Assembly (NCBI GenBank): GCA_000827205.1
Contig: KN832567.1
Location: 641,189-705,188, forward strand
Length of the DNA: 64,000 nucleotides
Reading direction: 5' to 3'
DNA from: Plicaturopsis crispa FD-325 SS-3
Taxonomy: Eukaryota; Basidiomycota; Agaricomycetes; Amylocorticiales; Amylocorticiaceae
The position numbers and the translations under genes are program-made. Numbering within the stretch: position 1 is the first letter of the stretch; every line of letters starts with the position of its first letter. Under the pieces are notes generated by a model, which saw nothing but the letters and a program-made list of their open reading frames with translations, did not search any database and was not told the origin of the DNA. Shown here piece by piece: positions 23,204 to 36,263 of the stretch.

Positions 23204-26200
23204 ATGGACTCCAACGATCTCTTTTCCTTCCTGGACGGCTCGCAGGATGGCATGCACGAAGAAGATGCAATGGACACGGACGACGCGAACTACACCTCGA
23301 AGAAGCGAAAGGCCGACACTTCCAAACACTCTCGACCGCCCGTATCAAAAAATGGCGACGACACTCCAATGGAACAGGACAACGAGCCAGGCCCATCCGC
23401 GCCGAAGAAAATTCGCGTGGGTTCTCCAAAGCCGGTGGTCGTAGATGAATTCGAGACGGAGGCTAAGCGAGAGGTGGCAGCTAGCGCTGGGTTGACCGGT
23501 GGTATCGAGGCGGGGTCGCGCTTAGAGCTGAAGCATCAGGTGTGTTACGGGTCTCCCGTGCCAAAATACACGAGCGTTGAACGGGCGGTATACAGGTCAG
23601 GCATCAAGTAGCCGTACCACCAGGGTACAATTACATCCCAATTGCAAATCATGTCCCGCCTACAAAACCTGCACGAGAATACAAGTTTATCCTGGATCCC
23701 TTCCAGCAAGTATCCGTACATGCTATCCAACGGAACGAAAGTGTCCTGGTGTCTGCCCATACCTCCGCAGGAAAAACTGTCGTTGCAGAGTATGCCATAG
23801 CTCAGTGCTTGCAAAATAAACAGCGGGTCATTTATACGAGTCCTATAAAGGTCAATCCAACTGCAGATCTGTCTTTGTTACGAGTCCTGACCGCACGTTG
23901 ACCAAACTCTAGGCTCTCAGCAATCAAAAATACCGTGAAATGCTTGCAGAATTTGGAGACGTTGGACTTATGACTGGTGATGTTACAATAAACCCTTCGG
24001 CGACATGTTTAGTCATGACTACCGAGGTATGCACTATGTACTCCACTTGCTACCGTATTGCACTGACTAATAACCGACAATGAAATAGATTTTGCGTTCG
24101 ATGCTATACCGAGGCTCCGAAATCATGCGCGAGGTTGCATGGGTCATCTTCGACGAAATCCACTACATGCGAGATAAAGAGCGCGGAGTTGTCTGGGAAG
24201 AAACTATCATCCTCCTACCCCATACCGTCCGCTATGTCTTTCTCTCCGCCACCATCCCAAATGCCATGGAATTCGCGGAATGGATATGCAAATCGCACGA
24301 GCAGCCCTGTCACGTCGTTTACACGGACTTCCGACCCACGCCGCTCCAGCACTACTTGTTCCCTGCCGGGGGTGAAGGTATATACTTGGTCGTCAACGAG
24401 AAGGGCGAGTTCAGGGAGGATAACTTTACCAAGGCGATGGGGATGCTTCTGGAGAAGATGGGCGACGATCCTGCGGACCCTAGAGGCGGGAAGGGCAAGA
24501 AGGGCAAAACAAAAAAGGGCGGCGACAAGAAAGGTACAAATCGTTTTCTTCTACTATTCGCCATTCCCTAACACATTATTCGTATGTAGGCCCTTCCGAT
24601 ATCTCCAAAATCATCAAGATGATCATGCTCAAGAACTACAACCCGGTCATCGTTTTCGCTTTCAGCAAGCGCGAATGCGAGGCCCTGGCACTGACGCTAT
24701 CGAAATTCGAGTTCAACAATACCGAGGAGCAGGACCTAGTGACCAACATATTCAATAACGCCATCGAAAACCTATCTGTCGATGACCGCCAGCTCCCCCA
24801 AATATCCAACCTACTGCCCCTTCTGAAACGCGGTGTTGGTATCCACCACGGCGGTCTCCTTCCCATTCTGAAGGAGGTCATCGAGATATTGTTCCAAGAA
24901 GGGCTGATCAAAGTCCTTTTTGCGACGGAGACATTCTCGATCGGCCTAAACATGCCCGCGAAGACTGTCGTATTCACCACAACGCGCAAGTTTGACGGCC
25001 GCGAGTTCAGAAACCTCTCGTCTGGGGAGTATATCCAGATGTCCGGGCGCGCTGGACGGCGTGGGCTCGATGACCGCGGAGTCGTCATCATGATGTGCGA
25101 CGAGAAGTTGGAGCCGGCTGGAGCGAAGGAGATGATAAAGGGCGAGGCGGACCGACTCGATTCTGCGTTCCATCTTGGATACAACATGGTCCTCAATTTG
25201 ATGAAGGTCGAAGGCATTAGCCCGGAGTTCATGCTTGAGCGGTGTTTCTTCCAGTTCCAGAACAACGCAGGCGTTCCCGTGTTGGAGGATCGTGAGTGCA
25301 TTCCGCTCTCTCGAGCGCAGCTCACTTCGATAGCTAACCGTTTATCAAGAACTCAAGCGGGAGGAGGAGACGAAGGATTCCATCGTCATTGCCGACGAGG
25401 GTCTGGTCTCTGATTACTACAACTATCGACAACAACTTGACCAGATGGCGGCTGATTTCCGCGACGTCATCACCCATCCGAGCTATGCGCTACCATTCCT
25501 CCAGCCAGGCCGTCTCGTCAAGGTCAAGCACCAAAAGCTGGATTTCGGCTGGGGCGTCATCATCAACTATCAAAAACGGTTACCTCCGAAAGTAAGCGCA
25601 CTCCGGCCAACCATATTTCGCGCCTATGATTGATATGACTATATCTCCTAGAACAGGCCCATGCCTGTGCCCGAAGAGCTGCCGCCACATGAGCAATACA
25701 TCATCGATGTCTTGTTAAATTGCGCGGTTGGCTCTGCTCTCAATGGCAAGGAGCGTAATAACGTGGTACCCACGCCTGGCGGGATACAGCCTTGTCCTCC
25801 CGGTCAGAAGGGTATCCCGCTGGTCGTTCCCGTGCTCCTTACGACGCTGAATGGTATCAGCCACATCCGCATATTCTTACCGAAAGACTTACGGCAGGAT
25901 CAGGCCCGCGAAACGGCCTGGAAGAGCGTATTGGAAGTACAACGCCGATTCCCAGATGGAATTGCCCTCCTCGATCCGATACAGAACATGGACATCAAAG
26001 ACGAAAAGTTCAAGACGCTAGTCAAGGTGCGTATAGTGACTTGCATAGCTCATACGACGCTTAAATTATGATCGGCAGAAAATTGAAGTCATGGAGGAGA
26101 AGATGTTCTCCAGCCCGCTGCACAAGGACCCGCGCTTACCAGAGCTGTATTCTGTGTTCAGCCGAAAGCAGGAGTGCCAAACAAAGATCCGTGACCTCAA

Positions 26201-26939
26201 GAAGCGCATCCAAGCCACGCACGATGTCTTACATCTGGAGGAGCTCAAGTGTCGTAAACGAGTCTTGAGACGACTAGGCTTTACCACCGCGGCAGATATC
26301 GTCGATATGAAGGGTCGGGTCGCTTGCGAGATCAGCACTGGCGACGAGTTGCTGTTGACAGAATTGATATTCAATGGCGCCTTCAACTCGCTCTCGCCAG
26401 AGCAATCTGCTGGCCTTTTAAGCTGCTTCGTGTTCACGGAAAAAGTGCGTGCTTGCTCTATTTCTTCGTGACCGCAGTACTCACCGCGGGTGTTTCAGAG
26501 CGAGCACCAAGTCAAGCTGAAGGAAGAGCTGGCCGCACCCTTGCGAGTGATGCAGGAGATCGCGCGAAGAATAGCGAAAGTCTCGAAGGAATCCAAACTC
26601 CCTGTCGTAGAGGAAGACTATGTGTCTTCCTTCAAGGTTGAGCTCATGGACGCTGTTGTACAATGGTGTCGGGGCGCGTCCTTTGCCGATATATGCAAGG
26701 TGAGAATCACCCGGTTTCATTCTCTACCTTCACGTTCGCTGACTTCTGGCCTCTAGCTCACCGACCAGTTTGAGGGAAGTCTGATCCGGGTATTCCGTAG
26801 GCTTGGAGAGCTCCTCCGACAGATGTCACAGGCGGCGAAGGTCATCGGGAATACGGAGCTGCAGGAGAAGTTCGAGAAATCCTCAGAGATGCTCGAGCGT
26901 CCCAATTCTGTTATCTTCTGCTCGTCGTTGTATCTGTAG
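23204..26939 (+). CDS. mtr4: Exosome RNA helicase Mtr4 (1072 aa)
   Basis: Ten exons: 23204-23539, 23596-23850, 23913-24026, 24089-24533, 24590-25291, 25350-25591, 25652-26026, 26079-26444, 26499-26699, 26757-26939, summing to 1073 codons. A Ser/Lys/Asp-rich nuclear N-terminus leads into a Ski2-like DExH helicase: AHTSAGKT (about residues 166-173), FDEIHYM (257-260 for DEIH), LSATIPNA, the [11 protein letters not shown] block, and [14 protein letters not shown]/arch insert follows and the C-terminal helical domain ends [20 protein letters not shown]...SSLYL, diagnostic of Mtr4 rather than Ski2. Length equals yeast Mtr4. It unwinds RNA for the nuclear exosome as part of TRAMP-type complexes. 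A Lys/Gly-rich insert ([16 protein letters not shown]) ends exon 4. Confidence 0.96.
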
Positions 26940-27132
26940 TTGATCCTTGTAATGATATGGCTTGGCATGGAACATTGAGGGAGCACCCGAACACACATCG
27001 TAGAAGTTGCACATCTTGCATCGCGTTTCACGAGATCAAGCCAAGTTACATATGAATACTACATTTCCCCGGATTCTTCGCCTACCTACTGATAAAGCAG
27101 GTAAATCAACCTTTATACCAATTGTTTTAATC

Positions 27133-29609
27133 CTAGCATGCAGCACCCTCAACCCAGACACCGGCTTAGTAGAGCGTGAGCGTCAATTAGTGAGAGTGAT
27201 TCATTGAAAAAGACAAGAGCACTGACCTGCTCCGCCCGGGGTGTCGCCCTCAGTCCACCAGGACGCCGTCCACAAGTTACCATCTGTACGGCCACGTTAG
27301 TCATCGAAATAACATGATTTAGCCATCGCTGTACTCACTGTAAGTGACGGTTGAGCCACCGGTGTACGCGGTCTTGTTATACATGGTCAGTATCATGGAA
27401 AGGTGGGTACTACACTACAGATGAAACTCACAGATGAGCTCCAAGCCGATGCCGAGCTGCAGCTCGATCCCGAAGCTGTCGTAGTAGCGGGAGCAGATCC
27501 AGACGTAGATGCGGTTGAAGACGTCGGAGCGGCCGTGGTAGACGCGGGGACTGAAGTAGAGGAGCTAGCAGCAGTGGTGCTAGAACTCCCACTGCTGGAC
27601 GTGGTCGAGGTGCTGGAACCGTTCATGTTGTCGCGGATGTTATCCCATTTACTGTTGGGGTAGCTAATGTGGTTCTAGTCCGAGTGTAAGCATCTCAGTG
27701 ATTGAATAACACAGTCGCCCTCACCTGTGTCTGATCCAAGCTTCCGTAGACACCAGAAACAGTGCCGACCAGCGAGTCGGCGCCAACTTTGTCGGTTGAA
27801 AGATCCCAGTACATGGATCCGGCAAGGTCATTTGCCTGTACGTATTTTGCCTTGAGAGTCACAATATTCGGTGTGTCGTAAGACACGAGCTCCTTCTTGG
27901 CGGAGTCGTACGAGTAACTGGATACGTCCGTCGTATTTTCGTAGACTACAGCCGCAATCAACACGGGAGTCAATCTTAGAGTGTCGGTGTGTACACGCAC
28001 CTTGTGACCCTGAAAGAGGTAGGGTGTTGTATGAGTATACTCCGGCCTGGATTGTACCTGGGCCAATGCCCGTGTACGCATCACCAAGACCATCGGTCTC
28101 CTCGAATGCGCGGCCATAGAGCGGTATGCCTGGCAGTTACGCATAAGCGATACATCCAAATGAATGAGGCGATCGTCAGGAAGTCATACCCATGTTTATC
28201 TTTCCGATTGTGGCACCGTTTGCGGTGAAAAATTTAATGGCCTTGTCGGTACTGACATTGGTGCGCACGCCTCCGTACAAGTTAGCCTGGTTGTCGGCCT
28301 GCGAGATGTCTCAATAAGCAAACGGAACTCTTTGTTTTCGAGGATGTGGATGCTCACAAAGGTTAGCCAAGATCCAGCATAGTCATAGGCCTGGTGATAA
28401 TAGTTCAGACGCTGAGCTTGAGATCAAGGCAGGACACATTTTCACTCACCATGAGATTCCAGTATGTCAGTGCTTTGTCCATTTGACCGAATACGAGATT
28501 CTCCGAGTTGTTGTATCCCGCAGAGACAGCAGCCTGCACGAAGAGCCGTAAGCATCAGCACCTCTAGATACAGCGGTAGACGAACGGTAAGCTGGTAAGG
28601 AGTCTTGTCGCCTTTCTTCGTCTGGAGGTTATCAAAAGCCGTGCGCAAGTCAGTGAGCAGGTCGGCAAATCCTTGGGCGTTTGTCGTCGAAGGGTATTCG
28701 AAATCGATGTCTCTGAATTCGAAGGGTTAGCTTGAGCATCTCCACACGCGTCTGTTACTTACATTCCATCGAAGCCATAGTCTTCGATGAGCTGAACCGC
28801 ACTGGTGATAAATGCTGAACGGAGGGATGCATCCGTGACGAAGTCGAAATGGTTTTCTTGCGAATAGGTCCAGCCACCGATGGACAAGAGAACCTTCAAG
28901 TTTCTGAGGACATTACGAGGATTAGCACGACCATAAACAACCCCCATTGACGGGCACTACCTGTTAGCGAGTTTAAGAAGATACATCTACGAGCCACGTT
29001 AGCCCATGCAAGTCAGCAAAAGAACGAGTGTAAACGCTCACCTGCTTGAGGCATCCGTATAAGTTATTGCCAGGTTCATCCCAGGAATCACCGTCGTAGT
29101 GTTTCTGTTATTGTCCTGGTTTCAGCAACTCCATCATGTGGCATTTGACAGAGACTGTACCTGTTCATCTGCATACGAGTCTGTGAGACTGATCACACCA
29201 GTCGAAGCCGAGACGTCCGCGAACGCATACAGGATATGCGTCAAGTCGGATGGAGTGATGTTTTGTGGCTCTGTAGATGTGACGTATAGTGAGAACGGTA
29301 AACATGTGGATAAGTCAGAACGTACGGAAGTTTGCGCCATATATTCCCCTGCAGAAGATTATTTTTTTCAGTTCAATCGACAGCTGAGAAGGGTGTCGTC
29401 ACGCACCAGTTCGTGAAGTATGCGGCTTGTACCTTTCCGGTGTCGCGCTTCTGGATAGTGTGCGGGTGGACGGTTTTCTCCATGGAATATACGCGTGCCG
29501 GACTCTTATAGTCGGCAGGGCGCTGCATAACCTGCGTCCCTTGGACAAGCACAAGAGACGCGAGCAGGGAAGCCACTAGGAGGGCGGCATTGCGAAAACT
29601 CGGAGACAT
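27133..29609 (-). CDS. Secreted GH18 chitinase with C-terminal chitin-binding module (544 aa)
   Basis: Sixteen exons: 29609-29407, 29348-29326, 29270-29161, 29104-29042, 28986-28961, 28903-28763, 28712-28586, 28533-28450, 28390-28358, 28298-28190, 28129-28001, 27945-27725, 27674-27432, 27372-27339, 27283-27227, 27164-27133, summing to 545 codons. Signal peptide MSPSFRNAALLVASLLASL... is followed by a propeptide with a KR site. The GH18 barrel shows SIGGWTYS and the catalytic FDGIDIDFEYP, with the acid Glu at residue 194, assembled across a splice junction; MAYDYAGSW and MYWDLSTD follow. A Ser/Thr linker then leads to a CBM5/12-like module (TAYTGGSTVTYNGNLWTASW, then GDTPGGAG). It should hydrolyse chitin outside the cell, either in nutrition and mycoparasitism or in wall remodelling. 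Confidence 0.93.
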
Positions 29610-30404
29610 TCTCGCAGAAAGTGCCGTTTATCGACCACAGCGGAGGTTTGGAATCGGGCTGAGTGCTCACAAGAAGGAACCCGCCTTATATCTGAAAGGG
29701 ACCGCCGTAGAAGCAGCGATCCATGAGGGCGCCCTCCCCGGTGCACCTCATGGTCGCAGATAAAGCTTTTGAGCTGTCTTGAACGAATAAGGGCTACAGC
29801 ACCGCGGCAGGGCACCGTACATGAGCATCGATAGGTTCCTGTGAGCACGAGACACTGTAGCGCATGTGTCCGAGGTTCCTAAAGAATCATGGAAATCAAT
29901 ATCTACAACCAGACATACCAACAGATATTCGCCCAGTTTGTTTCAGATTTGAATAGAAAGCATTGTTGATTCCCATGCAAGGTTGAAATCATCTTGAATA
30001 CAAGGGTGAAACTGTGTTCCGTTCATTGAGTTACATCCGCAGAGCAGGCCAAAAACGTGAGGATAGGTGCGTATTCTCCAGGGCACCTCGTAGAATTCGA
30101 AGCTCGGTGAATGCCAATCCAGAACCAAGCCGTCAACGCACGATATTAACAAAGAGACGACAGAACCCGTAGACAACAGATTCAGATCCCGAGAACGCGA
30201 TAAATAGCCAGTACAGCGCCGTGTACATATCAGATGCAGAGAGAAGCAGAGCGAAAGCATGGGTCCCGTGCGATAGCGTTCGGAATCGGAATTCGGATAT
30301 CGCAACTCAAATTGGACAGGAGGGGGAAACAATGGTCGACGGCAGGTCTCGAGTGCAGGGGGAGGCCAGGCCAGGGAGGCGAGATAGCATAGGATAGCAC
30401 GCGG
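29610..30404. other. Intergenic, chitinase promoter and 3' side of protease 2
   Basis: 795 bases, no supported ORF, repeat or RNA. Confidence 0.4.
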
Positions 30405-32208
30405 CTAACGCCTCGGAGTGTAGGCAGTGTGAGGGGCCGAAAATACGTGCAGATCCACGGGAGCGGCGGGCGCAGGATCGTAGAGCGGTCGGTAGACTTG
30501 GCCCTTCATGATAGTACCGCCAGTATTGCTCCTACGTCGTTTGACGAACCAGAAGCCCAGCGCGACAATGGCGCCCGCAGTCAAGGCGCCAAGGACTGTG
30601 ATGGCAGCGATGACCACTGTGCGAGTATTTTTCTGCGTCGCCCGTAATTTCTCGAATTCGTTATGGGCAGCTGTAGTGTCATTCGTCACCGAGAGAAGCT
30701 GAACGAATGGTGGCGCGATAGATGTCCCATTGTCTCCGTCCACGAAATTGCCGAAATTGATGAGCACATATGCATTTCGGACTGGATGGGGATCGCGTAG
30801 TCAGTGATGGCGCCGTGTGACGCAGAGTTTGAGATACATACGCCAAGCCATCCCGAATATCATATCGTACGTTGGCGCAGAATTAGTTGAAACAGGCATG
30901 GGCTGAAACTAAGTAGGAAGTTGGGTCAGGTCAGAGTTGGGCGCTCGTGGAATATAGCGGCGTACCGATCCGATACACATTGAGGCACCCGAATTAAACG
31001 TTGTATCCAAGGGGTGTACAGGAAAGTCCTTCCCTCCAAAACGAAAGCTGATGTTCAAGGCCTGATTGCAGGGTAGCGACCAAAATCCGTTTGCGAACTT
31101 AGCCCCGTCGACTTTGCTATAAATCGCATCCGAGACGGACCTGCGTGATCACGAGGATATGTCCAGGTCAAGACATCGTCGACTGAAGCTGAACTGTACG
31201 CACTTGGGAACTTGTGGAAATGTGAAACCTGTGTCTATTATGACAGTCGGCCTTTTCTCCGTGCCATTAACCATAGTGGTGATCGGAATGACGGAGCCGT
31301 CCGGCCCAGTGATGCCGTTTTCGTCCAGGAATATCCCCCAATGCTGCGTGGTCTTTCCTGGGATAGTTGCGACGTCGAGCTTCGGCTGACTGGAGATGTC
31401 TTCGTATCCAGGAATGATTTCTCCGATGGTTAGATCACCCGGAAATGGATCATCTGGATCGTCGGAGCGACCGAGGAGTACACTTATGAAGTTCGGGGTA
31501 GACGTGTTCTGGCGAAAGATTCTATCCAACGGAGGATCACCAGCACTGCTGTTCATGGTGTGTCGCACCTCGGACCCTGTGCTTGGCCCCAGGCCAATGA
31601 TACCTTGTGTACCGGTAGGAAAGCCGGTCACAGTGCCCAAAGCCGCGTCGACTAGACACATGCTTTGAGTAAAATCGCAGAACAGAGCAGTGACACTTCT
31701 TACTATATGCCTGGTCAGATATCACGTATCCCGAGAAGTTCATGGGTGCAGTCCTGATGGGAGCTGTTTGATTCTTCGTAAGGAACGCGCGAACCGCCTG
31801 AAAGTTGAACGAGTTACTTACCATGTAAACTTCCTTTGACGTATGTGATACTCGCGCTCTTCCCAGTGTCGGTACTCCCCGTAACGTTGCCCAGCACCCA
31901 TAAATCGGCGCTATGCATGCATTGATCAACAGGTGCTGCAGGGTGTGGACGATAGTATGCGCATACCTTCCGGTGTCTATCAGGATATCAAACTGGTGGC
32001 TCCCAACCGTGACTTCGGTCAGATATTTGACATCGTCGTCGTCGGTCAGGGTGGCATTGCCAACGAGGTTTCCTCTTCGAGTCAAAGATGCAGCACTGGA
32101 ATGACGCTTGGGAAGTATGCCCTTCAAGGGCATTCGTATCGCGCCGGCAAGCTCATTGAGCAAGCACGAGCTGGTGAAGAGTAGCATACATTGTGAAAAT
32201 GGCTTCAT
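30405..32208 (-). CDS. Membrane-anchored pepsin-like aspartic protease
   Basis: Multi-exon A1-family protein from ATG 32208. Exon 1 (32208-31967) encodes a signal peptide (MKPFSQCMLLFTSSCLLNEL), a basic propeptide and QFDILIDTGS; exon 2 begins at 31910 and continues ADLWVLGNVTGSTDTGKSAS. The second active-site motif is TVIIDTGFTFP near 31225. A FIGLGPSTGS-type block (GIIGLGPSTGS) and WGIFLDENGITGPDGS lie between. The last exon carries a single hydrophobic helix (about 23 residues from TVVIAAITVLGALTAG) followed by basic WFVKRRRSN and a short tail, so the enzyme should be anchored at the cell surface or in the secretory route. Internal splice sites between 31910 and 30770 were not all resolved. 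The second motif has Phe after DTG, where Ser or Thr is usual. Confidence 0.82.
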
Positions 32209-32696
32209 GAGAGGTGGAGAAAACTAGACAAGTGACAAATTTCTCTACTTACCAAGGTTTGGCGCTTATGGAGGCATGCAGCCATCAGCGTGTAGTTTAA
32301 GGCACTGCCGAGGTGCTGTAAAACTTGTGCGGCTGTGCCAACGCGGCGCGTAGCCTTCGACTTGAGCGCTCAGCGCTCAGCGCTCGTTCATTCCGCTACA
32401 TTGCCGACAAGGCTGTGTACTCACCGTGTCCCGTACTGCAACACTTTCCTGCCACTGGGATATTGACGAAACCAGGCTGGACATCCAGAAAAGAGGCGTT
32501 TTCGAGTTGTCAGTCACGGTACAGCGGCAACCGTGACGATGATTTGATTCCGATGCTCGGCTGCAGTGATTTGTTTGGGACATGGGCGTCGCGGAGATGA
32601 ACCAACCTTCATAGCAATTCTTTGCACTCAGACTTGACTTGGGCTCTATTTCTTGCGTGTGATTTCATTACATCTCCTCATCCAAATACTTCATCG
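32209..32696. promoter_or_regulatory. Divergent promoter region between protease 2 and F-box/propeller gene
   Basis: 488 bases between divergent starts. A short direct repeat of GCGCTCA occurs three times near 32366-32387. No ORF. Confidence 0.4.
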
Positions 32697-34548
32697 ATGG
32701 CGTGTATGCTTTCAGCACTACCCACTGAAGTCGTCTTGGAGGTTTTGGCCTACTTGGACATCCAGATCTTGTGCTCGTTACAGTCATTGTCGCGCAACTG
32801 GAATGACTTCATCAAAGCCAACGAGTCTTCCATCTACCGAAACGCCGCTATCCTTCATCGCCTGCTCGACTCACCCTATGGGACACTATCCGAGACGAAA
32901 TCGTTATATTCAGACAGAGCTATGGACGGCGTAAACGACTGGAAGGACTTTTGTGAGTTGTAGCGATTTGCGTGCAGAGCGTATACACGCTGACAATCCG
33001 TCACGTAGGTCAGAAACGTTTATGCCTGGAGTCAGGCTGGACAGGAAAAGGCCCATCTTCTGCCCACTTTCATGAGGCTGCAGGTAAACGAGTACACCGG
33101 CTGAAAGTTGACGAAAAGGTGGGCATAATCATCACCACGGCGATCGAAGGGGGTGTGGTCGTCGCCGACCTCTATACCGACGAAAGACTCTGGGGTTTAT
33201 CCTCGGTATGCATTTCTCCTTTCTACAGCGTGTTAGTGCTTATGCGTTATGATTTCCCAGGCATACGTGCGCCCTTACGCGCACTGCGAATACTCGAACG
33301 GCTATCTGGTCTTTGACCGTGTTGGTGGCTTCAAAGAGGTATGGCGCCTTGCATCGGATGCAGCTGGTGCCGAGCGACCAACAGCGTCCTCCCCCGATTC
33401 CGAGCAATGGCTTGAGTCCGAGGCATCAGCTCGACGTTATGTGTCTTCTACGACTAGGAAGGGTCATTTCGAGCCATGGGCACTTCTCCGACTTCCTGAA
33501 CACGGGCGGGCCTTCCGTCTAGTGTACCCAACGCTTCTAGTCGCCTCTGCAAACTCCGCGTTCATGTGGGATGTGACCACTGGCGAGCAGCTTACAACTA
33601 TACGCGACACACAGAGGTGTGGCGAGGGTTACATGGGAGGAATAAATTACGTCGAGGTCAGCGACCACTACGCCATTGTATGTGGTTCCGAAAAGCTACG
33701 CATCTTTTCGCGGAGCGATGGTTCCCTTTTGCTCGACCTATCTCCCGATGATCTCCCCTGGTATACGCATTCTATATGTTTGAAAGAGGGAACCGGTCAG
33801 CCGCTCGAATCTTCTGCGGTCGTGGTACCTCAGATACTTGAGCAGGCCGGCGGAGCTCGGACCCCCGCTTTTGCTGAATTCTGTGCAGGTATATACCGAT
33901 TACAGAACATCAGCGTCATGCTCACACATACTTTACAGCGCACATATCTCCGTGCGAACATTTCCTAGTTGCAGTCGTCGACTTTGGGCAGCTGGTCGTT
34001 GTCCATGATCTCGAGGCCTTGCTATCTCGGAAAGTGCAGGTAGCTGATTGCGCTGCCATCTTGGACCTCAACCCCAGAGACATCGGAAGCTCCGTGTTGT
34101 ATCTTGCGTTTGAGAATGGGAAGGTTGGCTTTGCCACAGTACGTCTATCAGTTGGCGGTCGTGCGTGTAGAAAATTCATCTATCGACATTTCACAGAGTC
34201 TAGGCATATATGTCGTTGTGATCGATCGAGAAGTCCATCGTCCTGATGCTCCGCCATTCTCCGCTAACGACTTATCCACACTCTTGTCGAGGCTTTCTGT
34301 TTCTCGCGTCATGCACTTCAACAACGAAGAGCTGATCGATGATTTGAGCTGCCTTCAACTATCGGACACACGGCTCTTTTTCGTCTGGAGCTCCTCCGAC
34401 CGCACCTTGCCAACTGCGATTCAACCAGCAACTCCATCGCTATGTGAGTACTGTGGTTTATTGCCCTTCCCCGCTATAGACTGATTACGCACAACGCCCA
34501 GCCGAATCTCAGTTCTCTGTCTATAGCATTGACTTTTCACCACCATGA
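32697..34548 (+). CDS. F-box protein with a predicted beta-propeller (524 aa)
   Basis: Six exons: 32697-32952, 33009-33205, 33261-33888, 33939-34138, 34197-34443, 34502-34548, summing to 525 codons. The start MACMLSALPTEVVLEVLAYL opens an F-box that continues DIQILCSLQSLSRNWNDFIK. The rest has WD-like strands (ALEG-type EGGVVVADLYTDERLWGLSS, NSAFMWDVTTGEQLTTIRDT, KLRIFSRSDGSLLLDLSPDD, FGQLVVVHDLEALLSRK), suggesting a degenerate seven-blade propeller. Domain order resembles Fbw-type SCF adaptors. The fold is inferred from strand pattern, not from strict WD repeats. It is unrelated to the two intronless F-box paralogues beyond the F-box. Confidence 0.82.
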
Positions 34549-35264
34549 ATGTGTACTCGTTCTTGTTACCGATCGATTAAAGAGCACCTTTCATAACGAG
34601 CGAATATATGGGATGCATTAGGACATGGATAAAGAAGGGGTTGGCCATAGGAAAAAAGTACAAGTAATGCGACTGGCTGTCCGAACGTGACCTTGTTGAG
34701 ATGGGAAATATATAGTAAAGACTGTGCGGGGGGCGGTCGATCTTGGGGGAGGTGACGAAAATCTGTCTTGGTGAAGGGGAAGTGAGAATAATGAACAGCC
34801 TGGGGAACGATTTGTAATTGTGCAACGGACGAGCGAGGAGCGTGAACAGATTATGCAGCAAAACGAAGTTAACGACAACACGACAGATGAGGGGATGGGG
34901 GTATGGCCTCGCAAAGGTGCGAGACGCGGAAATACAAGTGCGAGAATAGAAATATGGGATGGTGTTGGATAGTTTATCTTGCGGTAGTCCTTCCGCTCTC
35001 CGTCAGCGATCAAGATGTCTATGGGTGGACCAAGTGTCGATACGAAATCGTTCGGTCGCCGTAGGGTGAAGGGACTTGTTGAGGAACTGTTTCCCCGTGG
35101 ATGGAGCTGCATGGTCACGACGATCAGGAATGTAGTACGATATTGTAGGGGTCATTGCATGCTTACATTCGCGCCTTTCACCTATCCCTCCATTCCCCTC
35201 AAAGCCAGTAGACGCAGCTACCATTGGTATGCATTTTCATGGTAGGACCGCCATCCCGGTCACA
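34549..35264. other. Intergenic between convergent genes, no gene seen
   Basis: 716 bases of 3' flanking sequence. Open frames here lack starts, splice sites or recognisable protein content. Confidence 0.4.
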
Positions 35265-36263
35265 TTATACATCGACGTAGATCAGCACCGGCTCTCCCAC
35301 CCCCTCGATCTCTGGTATGACACATTTAAGGTCGAAGGCTTTTGCGAGAACGATCTTGAAGATCTTTTGCACGTTTATCGATGCGGACGTCGAGCAGAAG
35401 ATTAAAGACGCGTGCATCGCTCGCGCGAAACGTTTGGCCTGAGCACGCGCCGTGTTAGCCATGATGCGTGAAACGAGGCATAGCAGATATGCGCACCTGT
35501 TTCGTGATTTCTTCTTGCTCGTCACGCGGGAAAGTGGCGAAAGTGTCGAACTTTGTCCCAATTAGAAATGGAATGGCAGTCTGGGACATAGTAGTACCCA
35601 GTCAGCACAAGGTCTCAGAAACGCGGATAGATGTCAAGGGAACGCCACAGTTGCAAAGGTACAGCACGCGCCCAAATGATGATACATCCCAAACCACAGC
35701 TCTTTATGCTGTGTTGAAACCGATATCGGACGTGCTTACTTTGTTGAATCCTCGTGCTTGTCGATACCACTCCTTCACCGAATTTAGCGTCGATTTCCGC
35801 GACAGGTCGAACATGAAGAGAATCGCGACAGCATCGTTACAAACCAACGGTAGCATGTTGACAAACTCCCGCTGTCCGCCTAGATCCCATATAGAAAAGG
35901 TGATGGTCGTCCGCCGCACGGATATGGTTTTCTCCATGAAATTGACGCCTACGCTGCTGTGAATACGGGAAAGCGATGCAAAAAGCAATAGAGCGCACCT
36001 AATGTTTGAATGTAGTCCTCGTCAAAACTTCCTTCTACGTACTTGACCATGAGGCTCGTCTTTCCTATCTGCGAGTCTCCAACCATGCCCACTTTGATCA
36101 CCACGCTGAGGCGTCACATTTCGTCAGGACGCGATTGCGGCTAGTCGACCACGATTCGAACTGACCTATTCTTCTCATCGTTGTTTTCTAACAGAGGATG
36201 AGGATTTTGGCCGCTAGGACCTGCGTTCGAAGATGACGTTGATGAGGAAGCTGAAGCAGACAT
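35265..36263 (-). CDS. spg1: Ras-like GTPase, Spg1/Tem1 type (223 aa)
   Basis: Five exons: 36263-36166, 36105-35999, 35948-35740, 35580-35497, 35438-35265, summing to 224 codons. A Ser/Ala-rich N-terminus of about 32 residues precedes the G domain: P-loop GDSQIGKT (residues 42-49), the switch region [11 protein letters not shown], the [10 protein letters not shown]3 motif and the GTKFDTF G4 motif. Gly-Gly-Gln with WDLGG, absence of a C-terminal CAAX and the end ...PVLIYVDV set it with Spg1 of S. pombe and Tem1 of yeast, the GTPase that starts the septation or mitotic exit network at the spindle pole body. The G4 motif reads TKFD rather than the Ras NKxD, as in Spg1. Confidence 0.93.

Noticed and set aside
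23577-23819. Frames around 23545-23819 as separate genes
   Set aside because: They overlap exon 2 of mtr4, which carries the helicase P-loop in the correct frame and phase.
34577-35118. Minus-strand frames up to 166 codons between convergent genes
   Set aside because: Low-complexity Ser/Pro/Phe content typical of 3' flanking sequence; no family match.
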